From NCBI GenBank assembly GCA_030602715.1, contig JAUVZD010000009.1, positions 62,001-126,000 on the forward strand: a stretch of DNA of 64,000 nt. Reading direction: 5' to 3'. Source of the DNA: Candidatus Coatesiibacteriota bacterium (GTDB taxonomy: Bacteria; RBG-13-66-14; B26-G2; JAUVZD01). This document shows positions 15,509-22,746 of this stretch, in pieces. Numbering within the stretch: the stretch's first letter is position 1; each line of letters opens with the position of its first letter. The position numbers and the translations under genes were made by a program. Under the pieces are notes generated by a model. It had not been told where the DNA came from, ran no database searches, and worked only from the letters and a program-made list of their open reading frames with translations.

Positions 15509-15846
15509 TCCTCCACCTCCAGACTCTCTATGTAGAACTCTGTTCCTCCAGTAAGTTCCCCTTTTACCGAACCACACTTCATACAGCAGAATATGGGTGG
15601 TTGCGGGTTGGTCACCGCAGAACAGGCGGAGCAGGTGAAGACAGCCGGTTCCTCCCGAATGACGAATTTGGCTCCTTTGAGCGGTCCCTCGGAAGAGATG
15701 AACTCCAGTGCGGAAAGCAGGGCGTCGGGAAGCACCCCGGACAGCCCGCCCACCACCAGATTCACCTGGCTCAGTTTGCTGTCCCTTTCCGCCAGGGTCT
15801 CAGCGACTATTCGCTCTATCTCCTTTGCCAGGGAAAACTCGTGCAT
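15505..15846 (-). CDS. hypA: Hydrogenase nickel-incorporation protein HypA
   Basis: A 113-residue zinc protein. It starts MHEFSLAKEIE, the nickel-binding His2 motif, and has a CxxC...CxxC zinc site (FTCSACSAV...FCCMKCGS). HypA passes nickel to the hydrogenase large subunit with HypB. It overlaps hypB by 4 nt and follows tatA on the same strand, separated by 80 nt containing two hairpins. The pairing with tatA fits export of a folded, metal-loaded hydrogenase by the Tat route; that link is inferred. Confidence 0.93.
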   Translation of the reverse strand: MHEFSLAKEIERIVAETLAERDSKLSQVNLVVGGLSGVLPDALLSALEFISSEGPLKGAKFVIREEPAVFTCSACSAVTNPQPPIFCCMKCGSVKGELTGGTEFYIESLEVEE

Positions 15847-15854
15847 AGAGAATT

Positions 15855-15895
15855 AACCTCCCACGAGGGAGGTTTAATCTCCCCACCGGGAGGTT
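15855..15895. repeat. Two tandem hairpins between tatA and hypA
   Basis: AACCTCCC-acga-GGGAGGTT (8-bp perfect stem) and an adjacent stem around CTCCC-cacc-GGGAG extended by A/T pairs to 8 bp. Both carry the same CCTCCC/GGGAGG arms. They could attenuate or process the tatA-hypA transcript. The first arm is also complementary to a Shine-Dalgarno sequence. Confidence 0.6.
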
Positions 15896-15926
15896 TTAAA
15901 TAGACTGCAGGGATGGTTTGTCCCCT

Positions 15927-16091
15927 TTATTCTTTTTCATCCTTATCCGCGTCCTCGCCGGCGACTCCCTTCTTGAACTCCCTTACCCCCTTACCCAGGG
16001 CACCGAAGAGATTGGTAAGGCGGGAGGCTCCAAAGAGCAGGACCAGGATGAGAAAGATGATGATTAACTCCCCAATTCCTATATTACCCAT
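15927..16091 (-). CDS. tatA: Twin-arginine translocase subunit TatA/TatE
   Basis: A 54-residue protein missed by the ORF track because of its length. It begins MGNIGIGELIIIFLILVLLFG, a single membrane helix, followed by the hinge and amphipathic helix ASRLTNLFGALGKGVREFKKG and a charged tail (DADKDEKE). This is the full TatA plan; the protein forms the variable pore of the Tat pathway that exports folded proteins. The start has AGGGG upstream, inside the end of the binding-protein gene only 3 nt away, so the genes are in one transcript with hypA and hypB. No tatC is visible here. Confidence 0.93.
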   Translation of the reverse strand: MGNIGIGELIIIFLILVLLFGASRLTNLFGALGKGVREFKKGVAGEDADKDEKE

Positions 16092-16094
16092 AGG

Positions 16095-17258
16095 TTACCC
16101 CTTGACGGTGTCATAGATGATGAACTTTGGAACATTGTTAATAGTATCCATCTCCACACCCTCAATATATATCGTCTGCTCCAGCAGTAGTCCTTTTGGC
16201 GGCGTTTCGTGGAATATGCCGGGTTTGCTTTCAAGGTTTTCCAGAGTGTGAGCCACTGTTTTATACTCGTCGGTGGAGGCAAGGCGGAGCGCTCTGCTAA
16301 GAATATTCACCACTTCGTAGGACAGTGCTGATCGGTATGAGGGATACCTTCCGTAAGCACGGTAATAGGTATCTATAAAAGTGCTCATCATCGGTTCAGT
16401 AGAGGCGGCGGATAGATAGCTGAACATAGTGGTGTTAAACAACAAAGGTGCATCCTCTTTGGAGATGTTGGATTCATCGTAGGGGGCAAGATAATAGACT
16501 GGAATGGAGATACCTTTAGCCAACATCCGATCACATAGTTTCAAGAGGAATTCAACGGGTCCGAAATAGAGCACCGCATCGGCTTCCGGAGTATGGGAGA
16601 TATCATATACAACATCCAGAAGATCTACTTCGCCGTAGGATAAGGTGTCAAGTACAGTTCCGCCCCTGCTTTCTATGTAGCTTGTGGTGTGCTCGTGATT
16701 GTAGGCGAACCCAACTCCCAACTCATCAACAGCGGTCTCCACCAGCAAGAAATTACTTGTCGGTCGGTTTACCATAATCCAGTCAAGAAACATCTCCCGA
16801 CTGCGCTCGCTGTCATCAAGCATCTCATAGACATATGGGGCACTCTTTCCCTTAGGCAAGGCGCCGGATAGGGAGAAGAAGGGCACCTCATGTTGGCTAC
16901 ATAGTTCCGCTGCTTGCTTTACCACACTTGCATCTGTGGAAGTCATTACAATGCAGGCGGCGTGGTCTTTGGTAAGAAGCGTCTTTATGTGTTTTAATGC
17001 CAGCTCGGGGTCATTATCATCGTCGTAGTGAACCAGGTTAATGGCGTACCCTTTAGTATATTTCAGCTTACCTTCAATTAACTTGTTTAGGTGTAGTGTT
17101 ATGCCGTCGTAAACCCCCATACTTAAATAAGCATATTTTCCTGTCTCCGGTCCCACCATGCCGATAATGACTCTGCCTTTTGGACCGCATGAGACCATGA
17201 TTGTGAGGGTTAACAGCAGGAAGGTTACTATTATCGCTTTTACACTTTTCCCTAGCAT
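16095..17258 (-). CDS. Periplasmic-binding lipoprotein, branched-chain amino acid ABC type
   Basis: A 387-residue lipoprotein with lipobox IMVSC. The mature part is a type I periplasmic-binding fold (Peripla_BP_6/LivJ-like): IIGMVGPETGKYAYLSMGVYDGITLHLNKL, then a hinge region CIVMTSTDASVVKQAAELC and late AYGRYPSYRSALSYEVVNIL. It should bind an amino acid, amide or similar solute, but no permease or ATPase gene is adjacent, so it may act as a sensor or work with a distant transporter. The start is the ATG at 17258 with GGAGAG; the longer ORF-track start lies inside the tRNA gene and is rejected. Confidence 0.82.
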   Translation of the reverse strand: MLGKSVKAIIVTFLLLTLTIMVSCGPKGRVIIGMVGPETGKYAYLSMGVYDGITLHLNKLIEGKLKYTKGYAINLVHYDDDNDPELALKHIKTLLTKDHAACIVMTSTDASVVKQAAELCSQHEVPFFSLSGALPKGKSAPYVYEMLDDSERSREMFLDWIMVNRPTSNFLLVETAVDELGVGFAYNHEHTTSYIESRGGTVLDTLSYGEVDLLDVVYDISHTPEADAVLYFGPVEFLLKLCDRMLAKGISIPVYYLAPYDESNISKEDAPLLFNTTMFSYLSAASTEPMMSTFIDTYYRAYGRYPSYRSALSYEVVNILSRALRLASTDEYKTVAHTLENLESKPGIFHETPPKGLLLEQTIYIEGVEMDTINNVPKFIIYDTVKG

Positions 17259-17296
17259 TATCTCTCCGTTTATCTTTGGGGAGGGATAAGAATAAA

Positions 17297-17369
17297 TGGA
17301 GCTGAGGGGAATCGAACCCCTGACCTCCTCCACGCCAAGGAGGCGCTCTCCCATCTGAGCTACAGCCCC
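17297..17369 (-). tRNA. tRNA-Ala (anticodon GGC)
   Basis: Minus-strand cloverleaf: acceptor GGGGCTG/CAGCTCC, D-stem GCTC/GAGC, anticodon stem CCTCC/GGAGG with loop TTGGCGT (anticodon GGC), T-arm AGGGG-TTCGATT-CCCCT and discriminator A. CCA is not encoded. The binding-protein gene starts 38 nt downstream on the same strand with no terminator between. Confidence 0.95.
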
Positions 17370-17392
17370 AAAGTTATGAGCATTGAACCTAG

Positions 17393-17421
17393 ATTATACT
17401 CAACCGTTCCCGTTATGTCAA
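17393..17421 (-). promoter_or_regulatory. Consensus promoter of tRNA-Ala(GGC) and probably the tatA-hypAB unit
   Basis: Perfect TTGACA, exactly 17 bp, perfect TATAAT. The predicted start is about 17 nt before the tRNA 5' end. Confidence 0.9.
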
Positions 17422-17526
17422 GATGTTTTTGGGCTTAGTGTATTATAAAACTTAGATATAGAATTTTCAGGATGAATGGGGTCGGCAAGAATGGGCACAA
17501 ACCAGTCACCGACCCACCTCCACACT

Positions 17527-18519
17527 CTACTCGTTCTCCAGACTTTTATAGGGTATATAATGAATGTTAAGGGTGGTATCCTCCCCGAATTTGGAAGCCA
17601 GCTCGTCTCGGATAAAATCCAGCCGATCCGGGACGGGCTCCTTTTCACCATGGAGCAATATGATAACTTTGTATTGGTCCCCGGTATAGAACCAATCTAC
17701 GGAACCTATGTGGTAACCTTCCCGGGCGGGTAAGTGTTCCTCAACTATACGCTGGACGTCCATCTCCCGGTTGGTTGTGGATATATTGGTTACTGTAAAA
17801 TAAGCCATGGGGACGATGACCATAGCGAGCAAGATGCTTGATACAATCAAGGCGTGGGAACGGCGTTCCCCCTTCTCGCCTTTCAGTTTGGGGAAGAATC
17901 CCTGGGATATGAATGTTAGCGCTCCGCCGAGGGCGATGGCTATCAGGTTTGCGACGAAGAGCAGTAGTGCACCTAGAAATATGTCCGGGCGAGCGTAGCC
18001 TATACCGATACCCATTACTGATAGCGGGGGGATCAGAGCGGCGGCTATAGCTACCCCTGGTAGGGCGGCGGAGAGATCTCTGGAGGAGAAGGTGTAGGCA
18101 CCGGCGACGCCGGAAGCGAAAGCCACCGCTAGATCGAAGAGATTGGGCTTGGTGCGGGACAGTATCTCACCTCCCAGGGCCATCTGCGGAGCGATAATAG
18201 CCACCACGATGGCAAAAAGGATCGCTATCAACGAGCCCTTAGCCACCGCTATGGCTGATTCCTTCAGAAAGCGGATATCGCCCCTGGCTATCGCCAGCCC
18301 GATCGCCAGGACCGGCGACATCAAGGGCGCTATCAACATTGCCCCGATGATGACCGCTACGCTGTCCAGAAAGAGTCCGAAAGCGGCAATGAGCGCCGAT
18401 ACCGCCATCATAACAAAGTAACTAAAGTCCGGTATTGAGCTCTCACGCAGTTCTTGGAATGCCAGCTTTCTGTCAGCCCGGTATTTTAACTTTTCCCGTA
18501 ATGCACTGAATATGCCCAT
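17527..18519 (-). CDS. DUF389 (TIGR00341) multi-pass membrane protein
   Basis: A 330-residue inner-membrane protein. After a short cytoplasmic lead it has the DUF389 signature DSVAVIIGAMLIAPLMSPVLAIGLAIARGD, then about six hydrophobic helices and a soluble C-terminal part with GDQYKVIILLHGEKEPVPDRLDFIRDEL. The family is conserved but its transport or signalling role is not established. AAGGAT precedes the ATG. The C-terminal 80 residues lie outside the membrane core and may be a small regulatory domain. Confidence 0.85.
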   Translation of the reverse strand: MGIFSALREKLKYRADRKLAFQELRESSIPDFSYFVMMAVSALIAAFGLFLDSVAVIIGAMLIAPLMSPVLAIGLAIARGDIRFLKESAIAVAKGSLIAILFAIVVAIIAPQMALGGEILSRTKPNLFDLAVAFASGVAGAYTFSSRDLSAALPGVAIAAALIPPLSVMGIGIGYARPDIFLGALLLFVANLIAIALGGALTFISQGFFPKLKGEKGERRSHALIVSSILLAMVIVPMAYFTVTNISTTNREMDVQRIVEEHLPAREGYHIGSVDWFYTGDQYKVIILLHGEKEPVPDRLDFIRDELASKFGEDTTLNIHYIPYKSLENE

Positions 18520-18810
18520 ATCCTTATCCTGACGGTTCTGCTTTATGGTCTATGTTTGCCTCCCGCAACCCCATCCCTCCCTTTCCACCAATGGTTTGCC
18601 AGGTCTTCTTGATACTAAACCGGTTCCCCCCCACGATGCCGAGGGTTGATGGGTGGCGTTCACAGATGACTACGGAAATTTATAGCATAAATAGAACCCT
18701 TATTAAAGGGTAAATGGTGTCTATTATGGCTTTTGGTGTATTGCAGAGGGCTTGGGCTGGGAGTAGTTGAGGAGTGCGTTAGGAGTCAGCTTTTAATGTG
18801 AACTGACGAT
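18520..18810. other. Intergenic region without a supported gene
   Basis: No reading frame here is convincing. It holds a weak promoter candidate for the DUF389 gene (18679-18707) with a small inverted repeat over its -35 (ACCCTT...AAGGGT), and beyond that nothing recognised. Confidence 0.5.
18679..18707 (-). promoter_or_regulatory. Possible extended -10 promoter of the DUF389 gene
   Basis: TGC-TATAAA with TTTAAT at 17 bp on the minus strand; an ACCCTT/AAGGGT inverted repeat overlaps the -35 and could be an operator. Confidence 0.35.
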
Positions 18811-18839
18811 AAAGAAGCGGCGGATGGATAATCCGCCGC
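18811..18839 (-). terminator. Intrinsic terminator of the 18883 gene
   Basis: GCGGCGGAT and ATCCGCCGC form a 9-bp perfect stem with a 5-nt loop; on the minus strand it is followed by TTCTTT. Confidence 0.75.
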
Positions 18840-18882
18840 AAGAGACGATTTTTTCTGTAAAATGCAATTAGACTATTCCCCG

Positions 18883-19371
18883 TTAGGGTGCTTTCTTTGT
18901 GTCAAACCAAACCAGGTAATTAGCCCACGCCGCATCAGGGATCAAGTCGTGGGTTTCATAGACATCCTCTACCCAGCGATAGTCTATTGCCTTTAGAACA
19001 ATGTACATACTGTCTATGATTCTCAAAGTTTCAAATTCGGATAGCTCTTCGTCGCCAAGCAGTTCATGTAATACATCAACTTCGTTGATTTTTTCTTTGT
19101 AGTAGTCCTCGTAATCATCGATGATTGCCACCATTAAAGACCAAGCGTTACTGTTGGTGTCCATCCCGAACTCGTCGGCGTGTGCCCTAAAATCTAATAG
19201 AAATGTCCATCCTGCAGTTGTGGGAAAAACCTCTATGTGTGGAAAGAACACTTTGGGAATTGGGGTGTGGTCTTTACAGCACGGACAGAGGTTATCTGCA
19301 CTTGCAATTGATGGAACTAATGGGGCACAGAGCAGGGAAACGATGGTCAGGATTTTGATTATGGAATTCAT
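18883..19371 (-). CDS. Secreted hypothetical protein with a CPCC motif
   Basis: A 162-residue exported protein with signal peptide ending SIASA|DN. The mature N-terminus has LCPCCKD, a CxCC cluster that could bind metal or form a disulfide. The rest is acidic and helical (DDYEDYYKEKINEVDVLHELLGDEE) and ends WANYLVWFDTKK. No family is recognised. It is AT-rich relative to neighbours, has its own promoter (19437-19465) and terminator, and so forms a monocistronic unit. Confidence 0.65.
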   Translation of the reverse strand: MNSIIKILTIVSLLCAPLVPSIASADNLCPCCKDHTPIPKVFFPHIEVFPTTAGWTFLLDFRAHADEFGMDTNSNAWSLMVAIIDDYEDYYKEKINEVDVLHELLGDEELSEFETLRIIDSMYIVLKAIDYRWVEDVYETHDLIPDAAWANYLVWFDTKKAP

Positions 19372-19436
19372 TTAAACACCTCCAAATTTGTGTTAGTTTA
19401 CTGCAACAGATAGAATTATGTTACTAAATGTGGCAA

Positions 19437-19465
19437 ATTATAACATATGGCTCTCTTAAAATCAA
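19437..19465 (-). promoter_or_regulatory. Promoter of the 18883 gene
   Basis: TTGATT, 17 bp, TATAAT with TGT extended -10 on the minus strand. The flanks (TTTTACTTGATTTT and ATGTTATAA) are shared with the promoter at 23134-23162. Confidence 0.8.
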
Positions 19466-19549
19466 GTAAAATTTTAGAATCTGGATATTTCCCATCATGT
19501 AGTTGTTTAAGGCTGTAGTGGGCTTTTTCTATGTATTAAGTCCTTTACA

Positions 19550-19565
19550 ATAATCATATGATTAT
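19550..19565. promoter_or_regulatory. 16-bp perfect palindrome in AT-rich intergenic DNA
   Basis: ATAATCATATGATTAT is a perfect dyad midway between two divergent promoters (19437-19465 minus and 19693-19721 plus); a possible operator. No gene was found in 19466-19692. Confidence 0.35.
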
Positions 19566-19692
19566 GTTTGCATACTTACCTGTGTTCAAAACTTCAACAT
19601 AAATATATCAAAAAACCTCAAGTCTGTCTATCCAGCCCTAACAAACATGGGACCTTGCGGTAGATTTTTTCCCATAATCATCCTATATCATC

Positions 19693-19721
19693 TTGTCAGA
19701 TGCACCGCCCTTTGCTACAAT
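19693..19721 (+). promoter_or_regulatory. Promoter of the DnaC-like operon
   Basis: TTGTCA, 17 bp, TACAAT with TGC extended -10. The predicted start (about 19728) coincides with the start-codon region of the next gene, suggesting a leaderless or nearly leaderless mRNA. Confidence 0.6.
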
Positions 19722-19733
19722 GGCGGAGTGGCT

Positions 19734-20438
19734 ATGCACGCCCCTTTGGAGGTTCCCTTTGAGGACCCGGAGACCGAGTTCATCTCCCAGGTGGTGGAGA
19801 AGTATCTCCATCTGCGACAGCGGGGGCTCTTCCTCTCCCCCAAGGACTGGGTGGTGCTCTCTTGCTGGCTTCTGTGGGGATACGACATAGACCTGGTGCT
19901 GAAGGGACTGGATATAGCCTTCGCCGATGTGGAAGAGGACTCCGCCCGCATCCGGGACCTTTCCTACACCTCAAGAGTGGTGGAAAGGCTCGTGCGAGAG
20001 CGGAGGATAATGCAGGTGGGAATGAGCGAGGACATCCTCCAGAAACCCCAATCGGCACAGGGACAGGCGGACTTGAGCAAAGCTTTTGAGCGGATTCGGA
20101 GGAAACTTTCAACATTTGGGCGGAAGAATCCCTGGGCGGAGGGGCTGACCGAAAAGGCGCAGGAATATGTGAGCCGAATGGAGCTAAAACTCTTCAGTGG
20201 TGAATTGGATATGGAGACGGTGCTCACCCGCCTGGCACGCCGGGAGGACCGCTTCTTCTCCGACATCTTCAAAAAATTCCCCCAGGATGAACGGGAGAAG
20301 CTGGATGGGCGGGCGTTGAAGTCCATTGAGCCCCATCGGGGGAGGATGAGCGAGGATGCTATAAAGCGCACCCACCGTGCAGTGCTCCGCTCCCTGCTCA
20401 TCCGGGAGAAGGGGCTGCCCCGGATAAGCCTATTCTGA
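19734..20438 (+). CDS. Unrecognised protein upstream of a DnaC-like ATPase
   Basis: About 234 residues from the ATG at 19734 (an in-frame GTG at 19728 is an alternative; the longer ORF-track start runs through the promoter). The N-terminal part, LEVPFEDPETEFISQVVEKYLHLRQRGLFLSPKDWVVLSCWLLWGYDIDLVLKGLDIAF, looks helical and wing-helix-like; the rest is charged helices. It lacks enzyme motifs. It sits 13 nt before a DnaC/IstB-type ATPase gene, so it may be a loader or remodeller partner, by analogy with DnaD/DnaB-type primosome pairs. That role is inferred from position only. Confidence 0.6.
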   Translation: MHAPLEVPFEDPETEFISQVVEKYLHLRQRGLFLSPKDWVVLSCWLLWGYDIDLVLKGLDIAFADVEEDSARIRDLSYTSRVVERLVRERRIMQVGMSEDILQKPQSAQGQADLSKAFERIRRKLSTFGRKNPWAEGLTEKAQEYVSRMELKLFSGELDMETVLTRLARREDRFFSDIFKKFPQDEREKLDGRALKSIEPHRGRMSEDAIKRTHRAVLRSLLIREKGLPRISLF

Positions 20439-20451
20439 GGAAAGAAGAGCT

Positions 20452-21282
20452 ATGGCAACCAAAAAGGGAAAGGGCAAGAAGAAGACAGGTGATAAGAAAA
20501 AAGAGGGCGGTGCCGGTTCCACACCTGCCGAATATGGGGGTTTATTGAAGGACATCAGCGTGGTTCCGGCGGGGGATATATCCGTCTGCTCCGACTGCGG
20601 CGGTAGCGGCTGGGTGGTGGAGGTGAAGGACGGGACTCGCTACGCCGAGCGTTGTAAGTGCTTTAAGCAGAACCTGAACTCACTGCTTCTGGCTTGTGCC
20701 GGGATTCCCAAGCAGTATGAGGGATGCACTCTGGAGAGTTTTGAGCCGGATATCGATCCCACCGGCGTACTTTATAAAGCAAAAATGGCGGCTCGTGAGT
20801 TCTGCGACCAGTATCCGGTAACCGACGGTGGTCTGCTCTTCATCGGACCCTGCGGGGTGGGCAAGACCCATCTGGCGGTGGGCATCATCCGCTATCTGAC
20901 TATGGAGAAGGGGGTGCCCTGCAGATTTTACGACTTCAGGGACCTGTTGCGCACCATCCGGCGCACCTATTCGTCGGGGGGCGGACCCACGGAGTTTGAC
21001 ATCACCGACCCGGTGTTGACCACCGAGGTGGTGTTGCTGGACGAACTGGGGGCGATAAAGACCACCGACTGGGCACTGGACATGCTCACCCACATAATCA
21101 TCCGCCGATACAACGAACGGAGACCGCTGATAATCACCTCCAACTTCCCCGACGAGAAGGGCAAGCAGGGCGAGGAGACCCTGACCGAGCGCATCAGCTA
21201 CCGCCTCCGCTCCCGGCTGTATGAGATGTGCAAGACGGTGCAGATGGAGGGGCAGGACTACCGGCGGGGAAAGGAGTGGTAG
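20452..21282 (+). CDS. DnaC/IstB-like AAA+ ATPase with N-terminal zinc motif
   Basis: A 276-residue protein. A lysine-rich N-terminus (about 1-25) is followed by a CxxCGGSGW...ERCKCF zinc-ribbon-like region (about 48-75), then the AAA+ core: Walker A GPCGVGKTHLA (about 128), DFRDLLRTIR, Walker B VVLLDELGA (about 190) and sensor-1 IITSNF. This arrangement is typical of DnaC-type helicase loaders and of IstB transposition helpers. No transposase or IS ends are nearby, so a chromosomal helicase-loader or repair role is preferred. The partner is the upstream gene. Confidence 0.85.
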   Translation: MATKKGKGKKKTGDKKKEGGAGSTPAEYGGLLKDISVVPAGDISVCSDCGGSGWVVEVKDGTRYAERCKCFKQNLNSLLLACAGIPKQYEGCTLESFEPDIDPTGVLYKAKMAAREFCDQYPVTDGGLLFIGPCGVGKTHLAVGIIRYLTMEKGVPCRFYDFRDLLRTIRRTYSSGGGPTEFDITDPVLTTEVVLLDELGAIKTTDWALDMLTHIIIRRYNERRPLIITSNFPDEKGKQGEETLTERISYRLRSRLYEMCKTVQMEGQDYRRGKEW

Positions 21283-21324
21283 GTGGGGGGGGTTATTTTA
21301 TAAATTGAAGGAGGAGCGATATTG

Positions 21325-22563
21325 ATGGATAAAACTGAAATTCCCAAATTTGCCAAAGACTGGGATGATGCTGAAACCAATAAACAATATTGGTGGAATC
21401 GCCCTTTTTGTGCAAATGTTGGTTGTGAAAATAAGGCTTTAAGTTATCATGATAGATGCTGGGGTCATCTGAGAGGGGAAGAGAAAGATAATTGGCGAGT
21501 GGAATTATTAAAAAAGGTTGACCTAAAGGGGTTAAACCTTGTTCAGACGAACCTAGAGGGAGCGTATTTGTATAATGCTAGACTTGAGCGAGCGAATTTA
21601 TATGGGGCGAACCTTGAGGGGGCGGTTTTAAGGGAGGCGACTCTTGAGGGAGCGGATTTAGGGGAGGCGAAACTTGGGGGAGCTGATTTATGGGGGGCGA
21701 AACTTGAGGGAGCGGATTTATGGCAGGCGAACCTTGAGGGAGCGAATTTAAAATGGGCTAAACTTAATGTCGCGGATTTAATTGAGGCGAACCTAGAGGG
21801 AGCGGATTTTAGGTGGGTAAAACTTGAGGGAGCTGATTTAAGTGAGGCGAAGCTTGAGGGAGCGTTTTTGGATGATGCGAACCTTGAGGGAGCGGATCTT
21901 TCATTCGCCAGATTTGGAAGAACCGGACTTATCCAGAAAGATGCCAAGATTGAGTATGAAGATGTAACTAATATCTCAGGTATTACCTATAATCCTCACA
22001 CGAGATTCTACTTCTATCCTTTCGGACTTATTAAATGGGGATTGAAATGTGCTTGGAATAGATTGAGGGGAAAAGAAATTACAAAAACCCCCATATTCGC
22101 ACGATATAAGAAGACCAAATTTATCGGCGTAGATACTACCGACCTTGATTGGTCTCAACACCCCCAGTTAATCAGAGACATTCACTATCAGCAGTTTTTA
22201 TATGCATTCAAAAATAGAAAACCCAAGTGGTTCTATCGCATTGCCTACTGGCTGTGGGGAATAACATCTTACTTCGGAGAGAGTTTCTTATTATGGTTCT
22301 TCTGGATGAGCCTTATAGTATTTGGATTTGGAATTGTATTCACTTTTTACCCACATTTTATACTTCCTCAAGTTGAAGTTTTCAATAATCCATTTGAACC
22401 ATTCTATTATTCAGGACTAGTCTTTACATCATTAGGGTTGGGTGGACTTAAACTGAATTCTTTGTGGGGGCAGGTATTAGTATTGGCGGAGGTAATGCTG
22501 GGCTTCATCATGCTCGGCTCTCTGGTCTCCTTCTTCGCCAACAAGTTTGTGAGGAGGGATTAG
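21325..22563 (+). CDS. Pentapeptide-repeat protein fused to a two-helix ion channel
   Basis: A 412-residue protein from the ATG at 21325 (GAAGGAGGAG, 8-nt spacing; the ORF-track TTG is one codon earlier). The N-terminus has CANVGCENKALSYHDRCWGH. Residues about 70-200 are about 13 decapeptide units of the type LEGADLxxAN, which form a right-handed quadrilateral beta-helix. The C-terminal part has two membrane helices (about 325-345 and 385-405) around a pore-loop-like segment FTSLGLGG, reminiscent of two-helix potassium channels but without the canonical TVGYG. Such fusions exist in bacteria; ion selectivity and gating are unknown. AT-rich compared with the upstream pair. Confidence 0.8.
   Translation: MDKTEIPKFAKDWDDAETNKQYWWNRPFCANVGCENKALSYHDRCWGHLRGEEKDNWRVELLKKVDLKGLNLVQTNLEGAYLYNARLERANLYGANLEGAVLREATLEGADLGEAKLGGADLWGAKLEGADLWQANLEGANLKWAKLNVADLIEANLEGADFRWVKLEGADLSEAKLEGAFLDDANLEGADLSFARFGRTGLIQKDAKIEYEDVTNISGITYNPHTRFYFYPFGLIKWGLKCAWNRLRGKEITKTPIFARYKKTKFIGVDTTDLDWSQHPQLIRDIHYQQFLYAFKNRKPKWFYRIAYWLWGITSYFGESFLLWFFWMSLIVFGFGIVFTFYPHFILPQVEVFNNPFEPFYYSGLVFTSLGLGGLKLNSLWGQVLVLAEVMLGFIMLGSLVSFFANKFVRRD
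21540..21900 (+). repeat. 30-bp tandem DNA periodicity of the pentapeptide region
   Basis: Units of about 30 bp with the core CTTGAGGGAGCGGATTTA recur about a dozen times, one per protein decapeptide. It is coding repeat, not CRISPR, because there are no spacers. Confidence 0.85.
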
Positions 22564-22601
22564 GTTAATATTGTCATAAAAATAATTCATAAATAAAAAA
22601 C

Positions 22602-22631
22602 CCCCCGGGCATTGCCGGGGGTTTTCTTTGT
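22602..22631 (+). terminator. Intrinsic terminator of the pentapeptide-channel gene
   Basis: CCCCCGG-gcattg-CCGGGGG followed by TTTTCTTTG, about 40 nt after the stop. Confidence 0.85.
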
Positions 22632-22740
22632 TGTTGTCCCAGAGCACATCCACAGTGTCGCCGTCAACGATGCGGATGACAAAGGCGATAGCGAGGAAGA
22701 AAAAAGGGGTAAGTAAGCTCTTTAATCTATTTGATCCCAA
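22621..22740 (-). pseudogene. Possible nuclease (SNase-like) N-terminal fragment
   Basis: The minus-strand frame reads a hydrophobic, signal-like stretch (LLTPFFFLAIAF) and then VIRIVDGDTVDVLWD, close to the first strand and metal-binding Asp motif (IDGDTV) of staphylococcal-nuclease-like proteins. After about 40 codons it runs into the terminator of the opposite gene and all similarity stops. No RBS is seen. It reads as a decayed or truncated fragment; chance similarity or an FG-GAP-like remnant is possible. Confidence 0.3.
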
Positions 22741-22746
22741 AACCTA

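Noticed and set aside
17259-17354. Upstream extension of the binding-protein gene in the ORF track
   Set aside because: It lies within tRNA-Ala(GGC); the ATG at 17258 has a good RBS and a lipoprotein signal.
17476-17520. GGGTCGG...CCGACCC inverted repeat after the DUF389 gene
   Set aside because: Long loop and no T-run; not supported as a terminator.
20452-21282. IstB-like ATPase considered as part of an insertion sequence
   Set aside because: No transposase gene, terminal inverted repeats or target duplication found nearby.
21540-21900. Tandem 30-bp repeats considered as a CRISPR array
   Set aside because: No spacers; each unit encodes a pentapeptide-repeat decapeptide in an open frame.
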